In this document: positions 17,182 to 26,976 of the stretch, in pieces
How positions within the stretch are numbered: position 1 is the first letter of the stretch
Layout: the number at the start of each line of letters is the position of its first letter
Assembly: GCF_003316635.1 (NCBI RefSeq)
Contig: NZ_QNQP01000005.1
Location: 124,001-188,000 of the forward strand
From: Roseovarius dicentrarchi
GTDB taxonomy: Bacteria; Pseudomonadota; Alphaproteobacteria; Rhodobacterales; Rhodobacteraceae
Direction of reading: 5' to 3'
Length of the DNA stretch: 64,000 nt
Program-made: the position numbers and the translations under genes
The notes under the pieces: model-generated
What the model saw: only the letters and a program-made list of their open reading frames with translations
Told to the model about the DNA's origin: nothing
The model's database searches: none

Positions 17182-18695
17182 AAATCTATATCCCCCTCGA
17201 CAGCGCGGCCAAGGCACTGGGCGCCGATGACGTGGCCGCCGCGATCCAGCTTGAGGCCGCGGCCCGCGGCATCGACGCGACCATCATCCGCAACGGCACC
17301 CGCGGCATGATCTGGCTGGAGCCGCTGGTGGAAATCGACACCGGCGATGGCCGCCGCGCCTTTGGCCCCGTCACGGTGGACGATGTGCCGGCCCTGCTGG
17401 ATGGCAAGCTGGACAGCCTCGGCAAGGTCGAGGATATCCCCTTTTTCGCGCGGCAGACCCGCCTGACCTTTGCCCGTTGCGGTGTGATCGACCCGCTGGA
17501 TCTGGCAGATTACGAGGCGCATGGCGGCCTTGCTGGTCTGCGCCGCGCATTGACGATGAGCCCTGCCGACATCGTAACCGAAGTCACCGATAGCGGCCTG
17601 CGCGGACGCGGCGGCGCGGGTTTTCCCACCGGGATCAAGTGGAACACGGTGCTGGGCGCCGAGGCCAGCCAGAAATACATCGTTTGCAACGCCGACGAGG
17701 GCGACAGTGGCACATTTGCCGACCGCATGATCATGGAGGGCGACCCCTTTACACTGATCGAAGGCATGGTAATCGCCGGCCTCGCCGTCGGTGCGACCAA
17801 GGGCTACGTCTATCTGCGCTCGGAATATCCAGACGCCATCGACGTGATGAACGCCGCCGTGGTGACGGCGCGCAAAAACGGCGTTCTGGGCGCAGGCATT
17901 CTGGGAACAGACCGCAGCTTTGACATGGAAATCCGTGTCGGCGCGGGCGCTTATGTCTGCGGCGAGGAAACGTCGCTGCTGAACTCGCTGGAGGGCAAGC
18001 GCGGCGTCGTCCGTGCCAAACCGCCCCTGCCCGCGCTGGAGGGGTTTCTGGGCAAACCCACAGTCGTGAACAACGTCATCAGCCTGGCCACCGTACCGGT
18101 GATAATGGAACGCGGCGCGCAGCATTATGCCGATTTCGGCCTTGGCCGTTCGCGCGGCACGATGCCGGTGCAGATCGCCGGCAATGTGAAATATGGCGGC
18201 CTGTTCGAGACGGCCTTTGGCATGCCCCTGGGCGAGTTGGTCAACGACATCGCCGGCGGCACCGCGACGGGCCGCCCGGTCAAGGCGGTGCAGGTCGGCG
18301 GCCCGCTGGGCGCCTATATGCCACAGTCGAAATTCGACACACCGTTTGCCTATGAGGAATTCGGCGAAAACGGCGGGCTGATCGGCCATGCGGGCGTGGT
18401 GATCTTCGACGACAGCGCGGACATGCTGCAAATGGCGCGCTTTGCCATGGAATTCTGCGCCGTCGAAAGCTGCGGCAAATGCACGCCCTGCCGCATCGGA
18501 TCGGTGCGCGGGGTCGAAACCATCGACCGTATCGCGCGCGGTGATGCCGCCGCGATCCCGCTGCTGACAGACCTGTGCAACACGATGACCGAAGGCTCGC
18601 TCTGCGCGCTGGGTGGGTTCACGCCCTACCCGGTCATGTCCGCCCTTACCCATTTCCCCGACGATTTCGCGCGTCAGCAGGAGGCTGCAGAATGA
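17178..18695 (+). CDS. fdsB: NAD+-dependent formate dehydrogenase, beta subunit (FdsB, diaphorase)
   Basis: A 505-residue flavoprotein of the NuoF type with an N-terminal thioredoxin-like extension. Start ATG 17178 overlaps fdsG by 4 bp. The NAD-binding GRGGAGFPTG is at about 143-152. The FMN region includes NADEGDSGTFADR and GAGAYVCGEETSLLNS. The [4Fe-4S] ligands are C432, C435, C438 (SCGKCTPC) and C476. It reduces NAD+ with electrons arriving from FdsA. The next gene overlaps its stop by ATGA. Confidence 0.95.
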   Translation: MKIYIPLDSAAKALGADDVAAAIQLEAAARGIDATIIRNGTRGMIWLEPLVEIDTGDGRRAFGPVTVDDVPALLDGKLDSLGKVEDIPFFARQTRLTFARCGVIDPLDLADYEAHGGLAGLRRALTMSPADIVTEVTDSGLRGRGGAGFPTGIKWNTVLGAEASQKYIVCNADEGDSGTFADRMIMEGDPFTLIEGMVIAGLAVGATKGYVYLRSEYPDAIDVMNAAVVTARKNGVLGAGILGTDRSFDMEIRVGAGAYVCGEETSLLNSLEGKRGVVRAKPPLPALEGFLGKPTVVNNVISLATVPVIMERGAQHYADFGLGRSRGTMPVQIAGNVKYGGLFETAFGMPLGELVNDIAGGTATGRPVKAVQVGGPLGAYMPQSKFDTPFAYEEFGENGGLIGHAGVVIFDDSADMLQMARFAMEFCAVESCGKCTPCRIGSVRGVETIDRIARGDAAAIPLLTDLCNTMTEGSLCALGGFTPYPVMSALTHFPDDFARQQEAAE

Positions 18696-21625
18696 AAGAT
18701 TTCATCATACCCAAATCCGTTCACGACGATATCGACATGGGCACCCCCGCCCGCACCGGCGCGCCCGTCACCCTGACCATCGACGGGTTTTCCGTCACCG
18801 TTCCCGAGGGTACATCGGTCATGCGCGCGGCTGCCGAAATCGGAATGCAGATCCCGAAGCTCTGCGCCTCTGACAATATCGAAGCGTTCGGCTCCTGCCG
18901 CCTCTGCGTGGTGGAAATCGAGGGCCGCCGCGGCACGCCCGCCTCCTGCACAACGCCAGTGGCCGAGGGGATGGCCGTCACCACCCAGTCCTCCAAGGTC
19001 AAGAAGATCCGCAAGGGCGTGATGGAGCTTTATATCTCCGACCACCCGCTGGATTGCCTGACATGCAGCGCCAACGGCGATTGCGAATTGCAGGACATGG
19101 CCGGCGTCGTCGGCCTGCGCGACCAGCGGTACGAGGCCGGGCGCAACCATTACGACGCATCGGGCCTTGGCACGCTGGCGCAGGGCGACACCCGCGCGCG
19201 CTCGGTCGCGGCGGATCTGGGCAACCCCGAATACATCCCGCAGGACACATCCAACCCCTATTTCACCTATGACCCCAGCAAATGTATCGTCTGCTCGCGC
19301 TGCGTGCGCGCCTGCGAGGAAGTGCAGGGCACCTTCGCGCTGACCATCGAAGGGCGTGGATTCGAAAGCCGCGTGTCGGCGGGCATGACAGGCGATGATT
19401 TCATGGCCTCCGATTGCGTCAGCTGCGGCGCCTGCGTGCAGGCCTGCCCGACCGCGTCGCTTCAGGAAAAATCCATCATCGAGCTGGGAACGCCCGAGCG
19501 GTCGGTGATCACCACCTGCGCCTATTGCGGCGTTGGCTGTTCGTTCAAGGCCGAACTGAACGGCGACGAGCTGGTGCGCATGGTCCCCTACAAGCACGGC
19601 AAGGCCAATCGCGGCCATTCCTGCGTCAAGGGCCGGTTCGCATATGGCTATGCCAACCACAAGGACCGCATCCTGAACCCGATGATCCGCGACAGCATTG
19701 ATCAGCCGTGGCAGGAGGTCAGCTGGGACGAGGCGCTGACATTCGCGGCCCAGCGGATGCGCGGCCTTCAGGACAAGTATGGCAAGAAATCCATCGGCGT
19801 CATCACGTCGTCACGCTGCACCAACGAAGAAACCTACCTGGTGCAGAAGCTGACCCGCGCGGTCTTCGGCAACAACAACACCGACACCTGCGCGCGCGTG
19901 TGCCATTCACCCACCGGCTATGGATTGGGCCAGACCTTTGGCACATCGGCCGGCACGCAGGATTTCGATTCGGTCGAGGACACCGATGTCATCATCCTGA
20001 TCGGCGCCAACCCGACCGACGCGCATCCTGTCTTTGCCAGCCGCATGAAAAAGCGCCTGCGCGAAGGCGCCAAGATCATCGTGATCGACCCGCGCAAGAT
20101 TGATCTGGTGCGCTCGGCCCATATCGAGGCGTCCTATCACCTGCCGCTGCGTCCCGGCACCAACGTGGCCGTTGTCTCGGCCCTTGCGCATGTGATCGTG
20201 ACCGAAGGGCTGATGGATCAGGATTTCATCCGCGAGCGTTGCGACTGGGATGAATTCAGCGAATACGCCGAATTCATCAGCGACCCGCGCCACAGCCCCG
20301 AGGCGACCGAGCTGCTGACCGGCGTTCCCGCCGCCGATCTGCGCGCCGCCGCGCGCCAGTTCGCGACGGGCGGCAATGGCGCCATCTATTACGGGCTGGG
20401 CGTGACCGAACACAGCCAAGGCTCCACCACCGTCATCGGCATCGCCAACCTTGCCATGCTGACCGGCAATATCGGCCGCCGCGGCGTGGGCGTGAACCCG
20501 CTGCGCGGCCAGAACAACGTGCAAGGCTCCTGCGATATGGGATCTTTCCCGCACGAATTGCCGGGCTACCGCCACGTCAAAAATCAGGACGTGCGCGACA
20601 TTTATCAACAGATTTGGGGCGTCCAGATCGACAGCGAGCCGGGGCTGCGCATCCCCAACATGCTGGATGCCGCGGTCGAGGGTACGTTCAAGGGGCTTTA
20701 CTGCCAGGGTGAGGATATCCTGCAATCGGACCCGGACACCAAACACGTCGCCGCCGGCCTGGCCGCGATGGAATGCGTCATCGTGCATGACCTTTTCCTG
20801 AACGAGACGGCGAATTACGCGCATGTGTTTTTGCCCGGCTCGACCTTTCTGGAAAAGGACGGGACCTTTACCAATGCCGAACGCCGGATCAACCGCGTGC
20901 GCGAGGTGATGAAACCGCTGAACGGCTATGCCGACTGGGAGGTGACGCAGCTTCTGGCAAATGCGATGGGCGCGGGCTGGACCTATACCCACCCGACGCA
21001 AATCATGGACGAAATCGCGCTGACCACGCCCAGCTTTGCCGGCGTGTCCTATGACGTTCTGGAGGAGAAAGGCTCCGTCCAGTGGCCCTGCAACGAGGCG
21101 CATCCCGATGGCACGCCCTTGATGCATGTGGACGGGTTCATGCGCGGCAAGGGGCGGTTCATCGTCACCGAATATGTGGCGACCGAGGAAAAATCCGGCC
21201 CGCGCTTCCCGCTGCTGCTGACCACCGGGCGCATCCTGTCGCAATATAACGTCGGTGCGCAGACGCGGCGCACCGATAACAGCCTGTGGCATGACGAGGA
21301 CCTGCTGGAAATCCACCCGCATGACGCCGAACTGCGCGGCCTGAAGGACGGCCAATGGATCAAGCTGGCCTCGCGCTCGGGCGAGACCACGCTGCGCGCC
21401 AAGGTGTCGGACCGCATGTCGCCGGGTGTGGTCTATACCACCTTCCACCATCCCGACACGCAGGCCAACGTCATCACCACCGATTTTTCGGACTGGGCCA
21501 CCAACTGCCCGGAATACAAGGTGACGGCGGTGCAGGTGTCGCACTCCAACGGCCCGACAGACTGGCAGGAGGAGTATAACGCACAGGCAGCGCAATCGCG
21601 CCGCATCCTGCCAGCGGCGGAATAA
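18692..21625 (+). CDS. fdsA: NAD+-dependent formate dehydrogenase, alpha subunit (FdsA, Mo-bisPGD)
   Basis: A 977-residue catalytic subunit. Residues 1-~100 are a NuoG-like [2Fe-2S] domain (C58, C69, C72, C86). The next cluster motif is HPLDCLTC..C (C122, C125, C131). Two ferredoxin [4Fe-4S] motifs follow (C198-C208 and C242-C252). The Mo-domain cluster uses C276, C279, C283 and C311. The Mo ligand is cysteine, not selenocysteine: C404 in TCARVCHSPTGYG, followed by the catalytic His405. The full set of clusters is intact and the length is normal. It is oxygen-tolerant in known relatives. Start ATG 18692 overlaps fdsB. Confidence 0.95.
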   Translation: MKDFIIPKSVHDDIDMGTPARTGAPVTLTIDGFSVTVPEGTSVMRAAAEIGMQIPKLCASDNIEAFGSCRLCVVEIEGRRGTPASCTTPVAEGMAVTTQSSKVKKIRKGVMELYISDHPLDCLTCSANGDCELQDMAGVVGLRDQRYEAGRNHYDASGLGTLAQGDTRARSVAADLGNPEYIPQDTSNPYFTYDPSKCIVCSRCVRACEEVQGTFALTIEGRGFESRVSAGMTGDDFMASDCVSCGACVQACPTASLQEKSIIELGTPERSVITTCAYCGVGCSFKAELNGDELVRMVPYKHGKANRGHSCVKGRFAYGYANHKDRILNPMIRDSIDQPWQEVSWDEALTFAAQRMRGLQDKYGKKSIGVITSSRCTNEETYLVQKLTRAVFGNNNTDTCARVCHSPTGYGLGQTFGTSAGTQDFDSVEDTDVIILIGANPTDAHPVFASRMKKRLREGAKIIVIDPRKIDLVRSAHIEASYHLPLRPGTNVAVVSALAHVIVTEGLMDQDFIRERCDWDEFSEYAEFISDPRHSPEATELLTGVPAADLRAAARQFATGGNGAIYYGLGVTEHSQGSTTVIGIANLAMLTGNIGRRGVGVNPLRGQNNVQGSCDMGSFPHELPGYRHVKNQDVRDIYQQIWGVQIDSEPGLRIPNMLDAAVEGTFKGLYCQGEDILQSDPDTKHVAAGLAAMECVIVHDLFLNETANYAHVFLPGSTFLEKDGTFTNAERRINRVREVMKPLNGYADWEVTQLLANAMGAGWTYTHPTQIMDEIALTTPSFAGVSYDVLEEKGSVQWPCNEAHPDGTPLMHVDGFMRGKGRFIVTEYVATEEKSGPRFPLLLTTGRILSQYNVGAQTRRTDNSLWHDEDLLEIHPHDAELRGLKDGQWIKLASRSGETTLRAKVSDRMSPGVVYTTFHHPDTQANVITTDFSDWATNCPEYKVTAVQVSHSNGPTDWQEEYNAQAAQSRRILPAAE

Positions 21626-21628
21626 GCC

Positions 21629-22453
21629 ATGGTTTCCCCGTGGGTTACACACAGTGCGGCGGGCCTTTCGGTCCGCCGGGAGGGCGTGCGCGACATCAAC
21701 CGTTCCCTCCCCGAAGAAACGCCGGTCGCCTTGGTCTTTGACGGGACCACGGCGGCGGTGATGATGGCGACGCCCGATGATCTGGCCGATTTCGCCCTAG
21801 GCTTTGCCCTGACCGAAGGGTTCATCACGCATCCCGAGGATGTGGCCGAATTCGAGATCGTCCCCCATGATCTGGGCATCGAGGCGCGGTTCTGGCTGAC
21901 CGGCGACCGCTCGGAAGCGCTGAAAACCCGGCGGCGCAATATGCTGGGTCCCGTCGGATGCGGGCTTTGCGGTATCGACAGCCTGGAGCAGGCCATTCGC
22001 AGCCTGCCCGTGCTTGCCCCCGGCAAAACCGCAGTCAGCCAATGCGACGTGGCGCGCGCGACCGATGCGTTGCGCGCCCACCAGCCGCTGCATGATTTGA
22101 CCCGCGCGGTTCACGCTGCCGGTTTCATGCGCCCCGGCGGACAGATCCTGTGCGCGCGCGAGGATGTGGGCCGCCACAATGCGCTGGATAAGCTGATCGG
22201 CGCGATGGCACATCAGGGCATCGATCCGCGCGAGGGTGCGATCGTGCTGACGTCGCGCGTATCGGTCGAAATGGTGCAGAAGACGGTGATCGCCGGCTGC
22301 CCGGTTCTGATCGCCGTATCCGCGCCGACAGCCCATGCGCTGCGCCTGGCCGACCGTGCCGGGCTGACGCTGGCGGCGTTTGCGCGCGAAGGCGGGTTTG
22401 ATCTTTATTCCCATCCAGACCGTATCCAGACAGGAGCCTGCAATGCAGCCTGA
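21629..22453 (+). CDS. fdsC: Formate dehydrogenase sulfurtransferase / accessory protein FdhD (FdsC)
   Basis: A 274-residue FdhD-family protein that binds and sulfurates the Mo-bisPGD cofactor before insertion into FdsA. The characteristic Cys pair is in GPVGCGLCGIDSL, and the conserved LCAREDVGRHNALDKLIG is present. ATG 21629 lies 3 bp after the fdsA stop. Its last 11 bp overlap fdsD. Confidence 0.92.
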   Translation: MVSPWVTHSAAGLSVRREGVRDINRSLPEETPVALVFDGTTAAVMMATPDDLADFALGFALTEGFITHPEDVAEFEIVPHDLGIEARFWLTGDRSEALKTRRRNMLGPVGCGLCGIDSLEQAIRSLPVLAPGKTAVSQCDVARATDALRAHQPLHDLTRAVHAAGFMRPGGQILCAREDVGRHNALDKLIGAMAHQGIDPREGAIVLTSRVSVEMVQKTVIAGCPVLIAVSAPTAHALRLADRAGLTLAAFAREGGFDLYSHPDRIQTGACNAA

Positions 22454-22661
22454 CAAACTGATCATGATGATCAACCAGATCGCCACCTATTTCAAAACGC
22501 AGCCCGGCACAGGTCAGGCCGAAAGTGTTGCCGCTCACATCAATGATTTCTGGGAACCCCGGATGCGCGCCAAACTGGCCGATCATGTTGCGGCCGGTGG
22601 CAAGGGTTTGTCGCCGCTGGCACTGGACGCCTGCGCGTTTATCCGTGTTCCGGCCGAATAG
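22443..22661 (+). CDS. fdsD: Formate dehydrogenase delta subunit (FdsD)
   Basis: A 72-residue small protein, the usual last gene of fds operons. The family pattern is an N-terminal MINQIATYF, a central AAHINDFWEPRMRAKL and a C-terminal GLSPLALDACAFI. It is needed for full activity or maturation in relatives. ATG 22443 overlaps fdsC by 11 bp. Confidence 0.9.
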   Translation: MQPDKLIMMINQIATYFKTQPGTGQAESVAAHINDFWEPRMRAKLADHVAAGGKGLSPLALDACAFIRVPAE

Positions 22662-22689
22662 GCCACCACCAACACCCTCCCGTGCACCT

Positions 22690-22732
22690 CAGGGCCATTC
22701 CCGCATCATTGCGGAAATGGCCCTGCTTTTTT
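22690..22732 (+). terminator. Rho-independent terminator of the fds operon
   Basis: A 15-bp stem (22690-22704 with 22711-22725) with one mismatch and a 6-nt loop is followed by six Ts. The convergent livM ends just beyond it. The T-run is only on the fds side. Confidence 0.9.
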
Positions 22733-22735
22733 GTC

Positions 22736-24040
22736 CTATTTCTCGGGGATCAGGCCGCGCGGGTTGAACCGCAGGACCAGCAACAGCACCAGCCCCATGG
22801 TAAACAGCCGCATATGCGCCGCCGAATCCAGCATGTGGGTCTTCAACCAGTAGCCATCCGTCATCCCCGCAGTGATGATATCCATCAGCAACCTGCCCAT
22901 CGGCTCGACCTGAACCCAGAGGAACCAGATCAGGAAGCCACCCAGAACAGCGCCAAAGTTATTGCCGGACCCGCCGACAATCACCATCACCCAGATCAGG
23001 AAGGTAAACCGCAGCGGCTGATACGCGCTCGGCGTCAGCTGGCTGTCCAGCGTGGTCATCATTGCGCCTGCGATGCCGCAAATGGCGCTGCCCAGAATGA
23101 ACACCTGCAAGTGCCGCCGTTTGACATCCTTGCCCATCGCCTCCGCTGCAACCTCGTTATCGCGGATCGCGCGCAGCATGCGCCCCCACGGGCTGGCCAG
23201 CGATTTCTGTGCCATCCATAGCAGCACCAGCAGAACCGCCAGAAACAGCCCGGCATAGAGCAGCTTGACATAGAGCGTCGAGGCCATGACCGGATCCAGA
23301 CCCAAACCCGCCGCACGCTCGACAAATCCGGAATCACCCTGAAGATCAATCTCGTAAGGCACCGGACGCGGGATGCCGATCACGTTTTTCACCCCGCGCG
23401 ACAGCCAATCCTCATTCTTCATCACGGCGATGATGATCTCGGCAATGCCCAGCGTCGCAATCGCCAGATAGTCCGAACGCAGTCCCAGCGCCGTCTTGCC
23501 GATCAGCCATGCGGCCCCTGCCGCAAAAACGCCGCCCACCGGCCAGGCCAGCAATACCGGAAGGCCCAGCCCGCCAAGATACCCGGTCGCCGCCGGATCA
23601 ATCGCCTCGATCGCCGCAACGCCGGGGTCCAGCACCGCGCGATAGATGAAAAATCCCACCACCAGCAGGGCAATCATGGCAACCGTCCGCGGCCAGCCTT
23701 TGGCCATCGCCCGATACAGCAGCACAGCGGCCGTAATGGTCGCCGCACCCATCACCATGGCCAGAACGACGCGCACGCCGCCGGCGGCAAACGCGCCTTC
23801 GGTCGGCGGCATCGACACCAGCACCGTCGCCAGCCCGCCCAGCGCGACAAAGCCCATGATCCCGATGTTGAACAGCCCCGCAAAGCCCCATTGCAGGTTA
23901 ACGCCCAGCGCCATGATGGCGGAAATCAACCCCATATTCAGGATCAGAATGGCGGCATTCCAGCTTTGCAAAAATCCGGTCAGCAGGATCAGAACGCCGA
24001 CAATGGCAAACAGGCTGACATTTTTGACCGTGGTGTTCAT
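22736..24040 (-). CDS. livM: HAAT ABC transporter permease, LivM type (second system)
   Basis: A 434-residue permease with about ten to eleven helices, long for LivM. It includes an inserted hydrophobic region at about 90-190 before the conserved ALGLRSDYLAIATLGIAEII. The coupling loop AIRDNEVAAEAMGKDVKRRHLQVF and VGGSGNNFGAVLGG are typical. It is the last gene of a minus-strand operon ordered binding protein, livG, livF, livH, livM. Its start overlaps livH by 4 bp. Confidence 0.9.
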   Translation of the reverse strand: MNTTVKNVSLFAIVGVLILLTGFLQSWNAAILILNMGLISAIMALGVNLQWGFAGLFNIGIMGFVALGGLATVLVSMPPTEGAFAAGGVRVVLAMVMGAATITAAVLLYRAMAKGWPRTVAMIALLVVGFFIYRAVLDPGVAAIEAIDPAATGYLGGLGLPVLLAWPVGGVFAAGAAWLIGKTALGLRSDYLAIATLGIAEIIIAVMKNEDWLSRGVKNVIGIPRPVPYEIDLQGDSGFVERAAGLGLDPVMASTLYVKLLYAGLFLAVLLVLLWMAQKSLASPWGRMLRAIRDNEVAAEAMGKDVKRRHLQVFILGSAICGIAGAMMTTLDSQLTPSAYQPLRFTFLIWVMVIVGGSGNNFGAVLGGFLIWFLWVQVEPMGRLLMDIITAGMTDGYWLKTHMLDSAAHMRLFTMGLVLLLVLRFNPRGLIPEK

Positions 24041-25047
24041 ACCGACTGCCCCTTGAACAATCCCGTTGGCCTGAACAGCAGAACGATCAGCAAGATCACG
24101 AAGCTGACGGCAAACTTGTAATCCGTACTCAGCAACTGAACCAGACCATCCGGCGCCAGACTGTCAGGCAACAAATAGCCCAGCACCTTTTTCCACGCAT
24201 AGGTAATCGTCACCTCCGAAAACGCGATCACAAACCCGCCCGCAATGGCGCCCAACGGATTGCCCAGGCCACCAACAATGGCACTGGCAAATATCGGCAA
24301 CAAAAGTTGAAAATACGTGAACGGCTTAAAGGATTTATCCAGCCCGTACAGCACCCCCGCAGTCGTCGCCAGCGCCGCTACGATGATCCAGGTCAGCATC
24401 ACCACCCGCTCCGGGTTCACCCCCGACAGCAACGCCAGATCCTCGTTATCGGAATAGGCGCGCATGGATTTGCCCGCGCGGGTGCGGTTCAAAAACCAAA
24501 ACAGCAGCGCCACCACGACAACCGCCGTCACCAGCGTGATTGCCTGCGTCGATCTGATCGCCAGCCCCTCGTCCAGCCCGGTCATTTCCCTGAACGTGCG
24601 GGCCGAAATCAGGAACCGCTCGCCATCCAGAAACTGCTGATCGTCCGGCCCGATGATGAACCGCACGATGCCGTTCATGATGAACATCACGCCCATCGAC
24701 ACGATCACCAGGATCACCGGCTTCGCCTTTTTCTCGCGGTAAAAGCGATAAACCAGCCGATCCGTCGCCAACAATAGGCCGATACAGCCCAAAATGCCAA
24801 TGGGCAGCGCCAACAGCGCCGTCGGAAGCGGCCCCAGGCTGACGCCAATCGACTGCAACCACCAGGTTGCCAGCACTGTCACCATCGCGCCAAAGGCCAT
24901 CGTGTCACCATGGGCAAAGTTGGAGAAACGCAGGATGCCATATATCAGCGTGACCCCCAGCGCACCCAGCGCCAGCTGGCTGCCATAGGCGATGCCGGGG
25001 ACCAGCACGTAATTCGCAACTGCGATGATTGCGTTGAGAAAATCCAT
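24037..25047 (-). CDS. livH: HAAT ABC transporter permease, LivH type (second system)
   Basis: A 336-residue permease. The signature GILRFSNFAHGDTMAFGAM is near residue 40, the coupling loop TRAGKSMRAYSDNEDLALLSG near 190, and the C-terminus LFRPTGLF is standard. It partners the adjacent livM (ATGA overlap). The 52 bp between it and livF contains no clear signal. Confidence 0.9.
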   Translation of the reverse strand: MDFLNAIIAVANYVLVPGIAYGSQLALGALGVTLIYGILRFSNFAHGDTMAFGAMVTVLATWWLQSIGVSLGPLPTALLALPIGILGCIGLLLATDRLVYRFYREKKAKPVILVIVSMGVMFIMNGIVRFIIGPDDQQFLDGERFLISARTFREMTGLDEGLAIRSTQAITLVTAVVVVALLFWFLNRTRAGKSMRAYSDNEDLALLSGVNPERVVMLTWIIVAALATTAGVLYGLDKSFKPFTYFQLLLPIFASAIVGGLGNPLGAIAGGFVIAFSEVTITYAWKKVLGYLLPDSLAPDGLVQLLSTDYKFAVSFVILLIVLLFRPTGLFKGQSV

Positions 25048-25099
25048 CAGTCACTCTCTCCGCTGGTCAGCCAGTTATTCGCAATGAAATGCTGCATCG

Positions 25100-25924
25100 T
25101 CATCCCCCGAGGAAGCTTTTGCGCACGTCTTCGTCCGCCAACAGGTCTTTGCCAGTGCCCGAATAGGCGTTCGCCCCCTGCACCAGCACATACCCCTTGT
25201 CGGCAATCTCAAGCGCCTGACGCGCGTTCTGCTCGACCATCAGGATCGGAATGCCCGTGCGCGCCACGTCAATGATACGGTCAAACAGCTCGTCCATCAC
25301 GATGGGGCTGACCCCCGCGGTCGGCTCGTCCAGCATCAGCACCTTGGGCTGCGTCATCAGCGCACGGCCCACGGCCACCTGCTGGCGCTGCCCGCCGGAC
25401 AATTCGCCCGCGGCCTGATGGCGCTTGTCGCGCAGGATCGGGAACAGATCGTAAATCTGCTCCATCGTGCCGGAATAGTCATCCGTGCGGATGAAGGCGC
25501 CCATCTCCAAATTCTCCTCCACCGTCATGGAGGCGAATATGTTGTTCGTCTGCGGCACAAATCCCATGCCCTTGGCAACCCGGTCCTGCGGCGACAGGGC
25601 GGTGATATCCTCGCCGTTCAGTCGCACATTCCCGGCGCGCAGATCCAGCATTCCGAAAACCGCCTTCATCGCGGTCGATTTGCCTGCGCCATTCGGGCCG
25701 ACGATCACCGCAATCTCGCCCTTATCCACCGAAATCGTGCAGTCATGCAGGATGTCGGGCCCCTTGCCGTACCCGCCTGTCATCGCCTCCCCAATCAGAA
25801 ACGGCCCGCCCGGCGCCGCCGTTGCCGTGCCGCCACCGCGAACCGGCTCGGCGCTGCCGCCACCGCGCGGATTGGCGATGGACACGTCCTTGTTGCCCCG
25901 GTCGCCATAGGGATCGCTGCTCAT
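25100..25924 (-). CDS. livF: HAAT ABC transporter ATP-binding protein, LivF type, with N-terminal extension
   Basis: A 274-residue ATPase. Walker A is GPNGAGKSTAMKA, the signature LSGGQRQQVAVGRAL, Walker B LMLDEPTAGVSP, and VEQNAR contains the switch region. The first 40 or so residues (Gly/Pro/Ala-rich, two GGG runs) precede the usual N-terminus and look unstructured. The ATG at 25783 is an alternative start that removes the extension. The ATG at 25924 sits at the edge of a palindromic intergenic repeat that may provide its ribosome binding site. Confidence 0.88.
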   Translation of the reverse strand: MSSDPYGDRGNKDVSIANPRGGGSAEPVRGGGTATAAPGGPFLIGEAMTGGYGKGPDILHDCTISVDKGEIAVIVGPNGAGKSTAMKAVFGMLDLRAGNVRLNGEDITALSPQDRVAKGMGFVPQTNNIFASMTVEENLEMGAFIRTDDYSGTMEQIYDLFPILRDKRHQAAGELSGGQRQQVAVGRALMTQPKVLMLDEPTAGVSPIVMDELFDRIIDVARTGIPILMVEQNARQALEIADKGYVLVQGANAYSGTGKDLLADEDVRKSFLGG

Positions 25925-25934
25925 ATTTCTTCTT

Positions 25935-25998
25935 GCTCCAAATATCCCGGGGGAGCGTTGAATTTCCCCGGAAATTCAACGCAGGGGGCAGCGCCCCC
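25935..25998. repeat. Palindromic intergenic repeat between livG and livF
   Basis: The element has two nested dyads. A perfect 13-bp inverted repeat with a 2-nt centre spans 25955-25982; a GGGGGC/GCCCCC hairpin spans 25984-25998. A CAAATATCCCGGGGG edge lies at about 25939-25953. Elements with this kind of edge plus a G/C-run hairpin recur between genes in Rhodobacterales as I recall them. It splits the livG-livF transcript and could stabilise or attenuate the mRNA. Confidence 0.65.
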
Positions 25999-26018
25999 AA
26001 GGCGGCGACAGCGGCGCG

Positions 26019-26804
26019 TCACGCCGTCACCTTGTCGCGGTTCTTCAGCCCGGTGCCCAGATATGCCTCGATCACTTGCTCATTGGCCTTGATCTCGGCC
26101 AGGCTGCCGGTGGCCAGAACACGGCCCTCGGCCATGCAGATAACCGGACCGCACAGGCGGCCGATGAAATCCATGTCATGCTCGATCACCACAAAGGTAT
26201 AGCCACGCTCGGCGTTCAGGCGCAGGATGGCGTCGCCGATGACATTCAGCAGCGTGCGGTTCACGCCGGCCCCAACCTCGTCCAGAAACACGATGCGCGC
26301 ATCGACCATCATGGTGCGGCCCAATTCCAGCAGCTTTTTCTGGCCGCCAGAAATCTGGCCCGCCTTTTGTTCGGACAGATGCTGAATGGTCAGAAACTCC
26401 AGCACCTCGTCGGCCTTGGCGCGCAGTGCGCGCTCCTCGTCCGCGATACGCTTGCGCCCGAACCAGGTGTTCCACAGCCGCTCGCCCGACTGGCCGCCCG
26501 GCACCATCATCAGGTTCTCGCGGCAGGTCATCGAGTGGAATTCGTGAGCGATCTGAAACGTGCGCAGGACGCCCTTGTGAAACAGCTCGTGCGGCGCAAG
26601 GCCGGTGATATCCTCGCCGCCCATGGTGACGCGGCCGGACGTTGGTGTGTGAACCCCTGCAATCACGTTGAACAGTGTCGTCTTGCCCGCGCCGTTGGGG
26701 CCGATCAAACCGGTGATCGCGCCCTCCTCGAAGGTCAGGCTGGCACCGTCCACGGCGTGAAATCCGCCGAAATGCCTGTGCAGATTGTCAACAGCGATCA
26801 TCAA
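26019..26804 (-). CDS. livG: HAAT ABC transporter ATP-binding protein, LivG type (second system)
   Basis: A 261-residue ATPase. Walker A GPNGAGKTTLFNVI, signature ISGGQKKLLELGRTM, Walker B IVFLDEVGAGV (Val in place of Pro after DE) and IEHDM are present. The LivG insert FQIAHEFHSMTCRENLMMVPGGQSG is intact. A 172-bp gap with no clear hairpin separates it from the upstream binding-protein gene. Confidence 0.9.
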   Translation of the reverse strand: MMIAVDNLHRHFGGFHAVDGASLTFEEGAITGLIGPNGAGKTTLFNVIAGVHTPTSGRVTMGGEDITGLAPHELFHKGVLRTFQIAHEFHSMTCRENLMMVPGGQSGERLWNTWFGRKRIADEERALRAKADEVLEFLTIQHLSEQKAGQISGGQKKLLELGRTMMVDARIVFLDEVGAGVNRTLLNVIGDAILRLNAERGYTFVVIEHDMDFIGRLCGPVICMAEGRVLATGSLAEIKANEQVIEAYLGTGLKNRDKVTA

Positions 26805-26976
26805 CGTGCCTCTTGCCCCAGGGGCGCCGCGCGTGGCGGGGCCTTTTCAATCTGTGCCGCTTATAGAAAGCCCGGCTTGTTTCGCAACAGTGGCGTTACC
26901 CTCTGCCTGCGGTAAAGCGTCCAAAAGTGGCCCGGATGTGCATCCGAACCACAGTTTTGCTGCGAGTACCGGCCAA

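Noticed and set aside
18692..21625. Possible selenocysteine in the formate dehydrogenase
   Set aside because: The frame has no internal TGA and the active-site residue is Cys404, so this is the Cys-type Mo enzyme.
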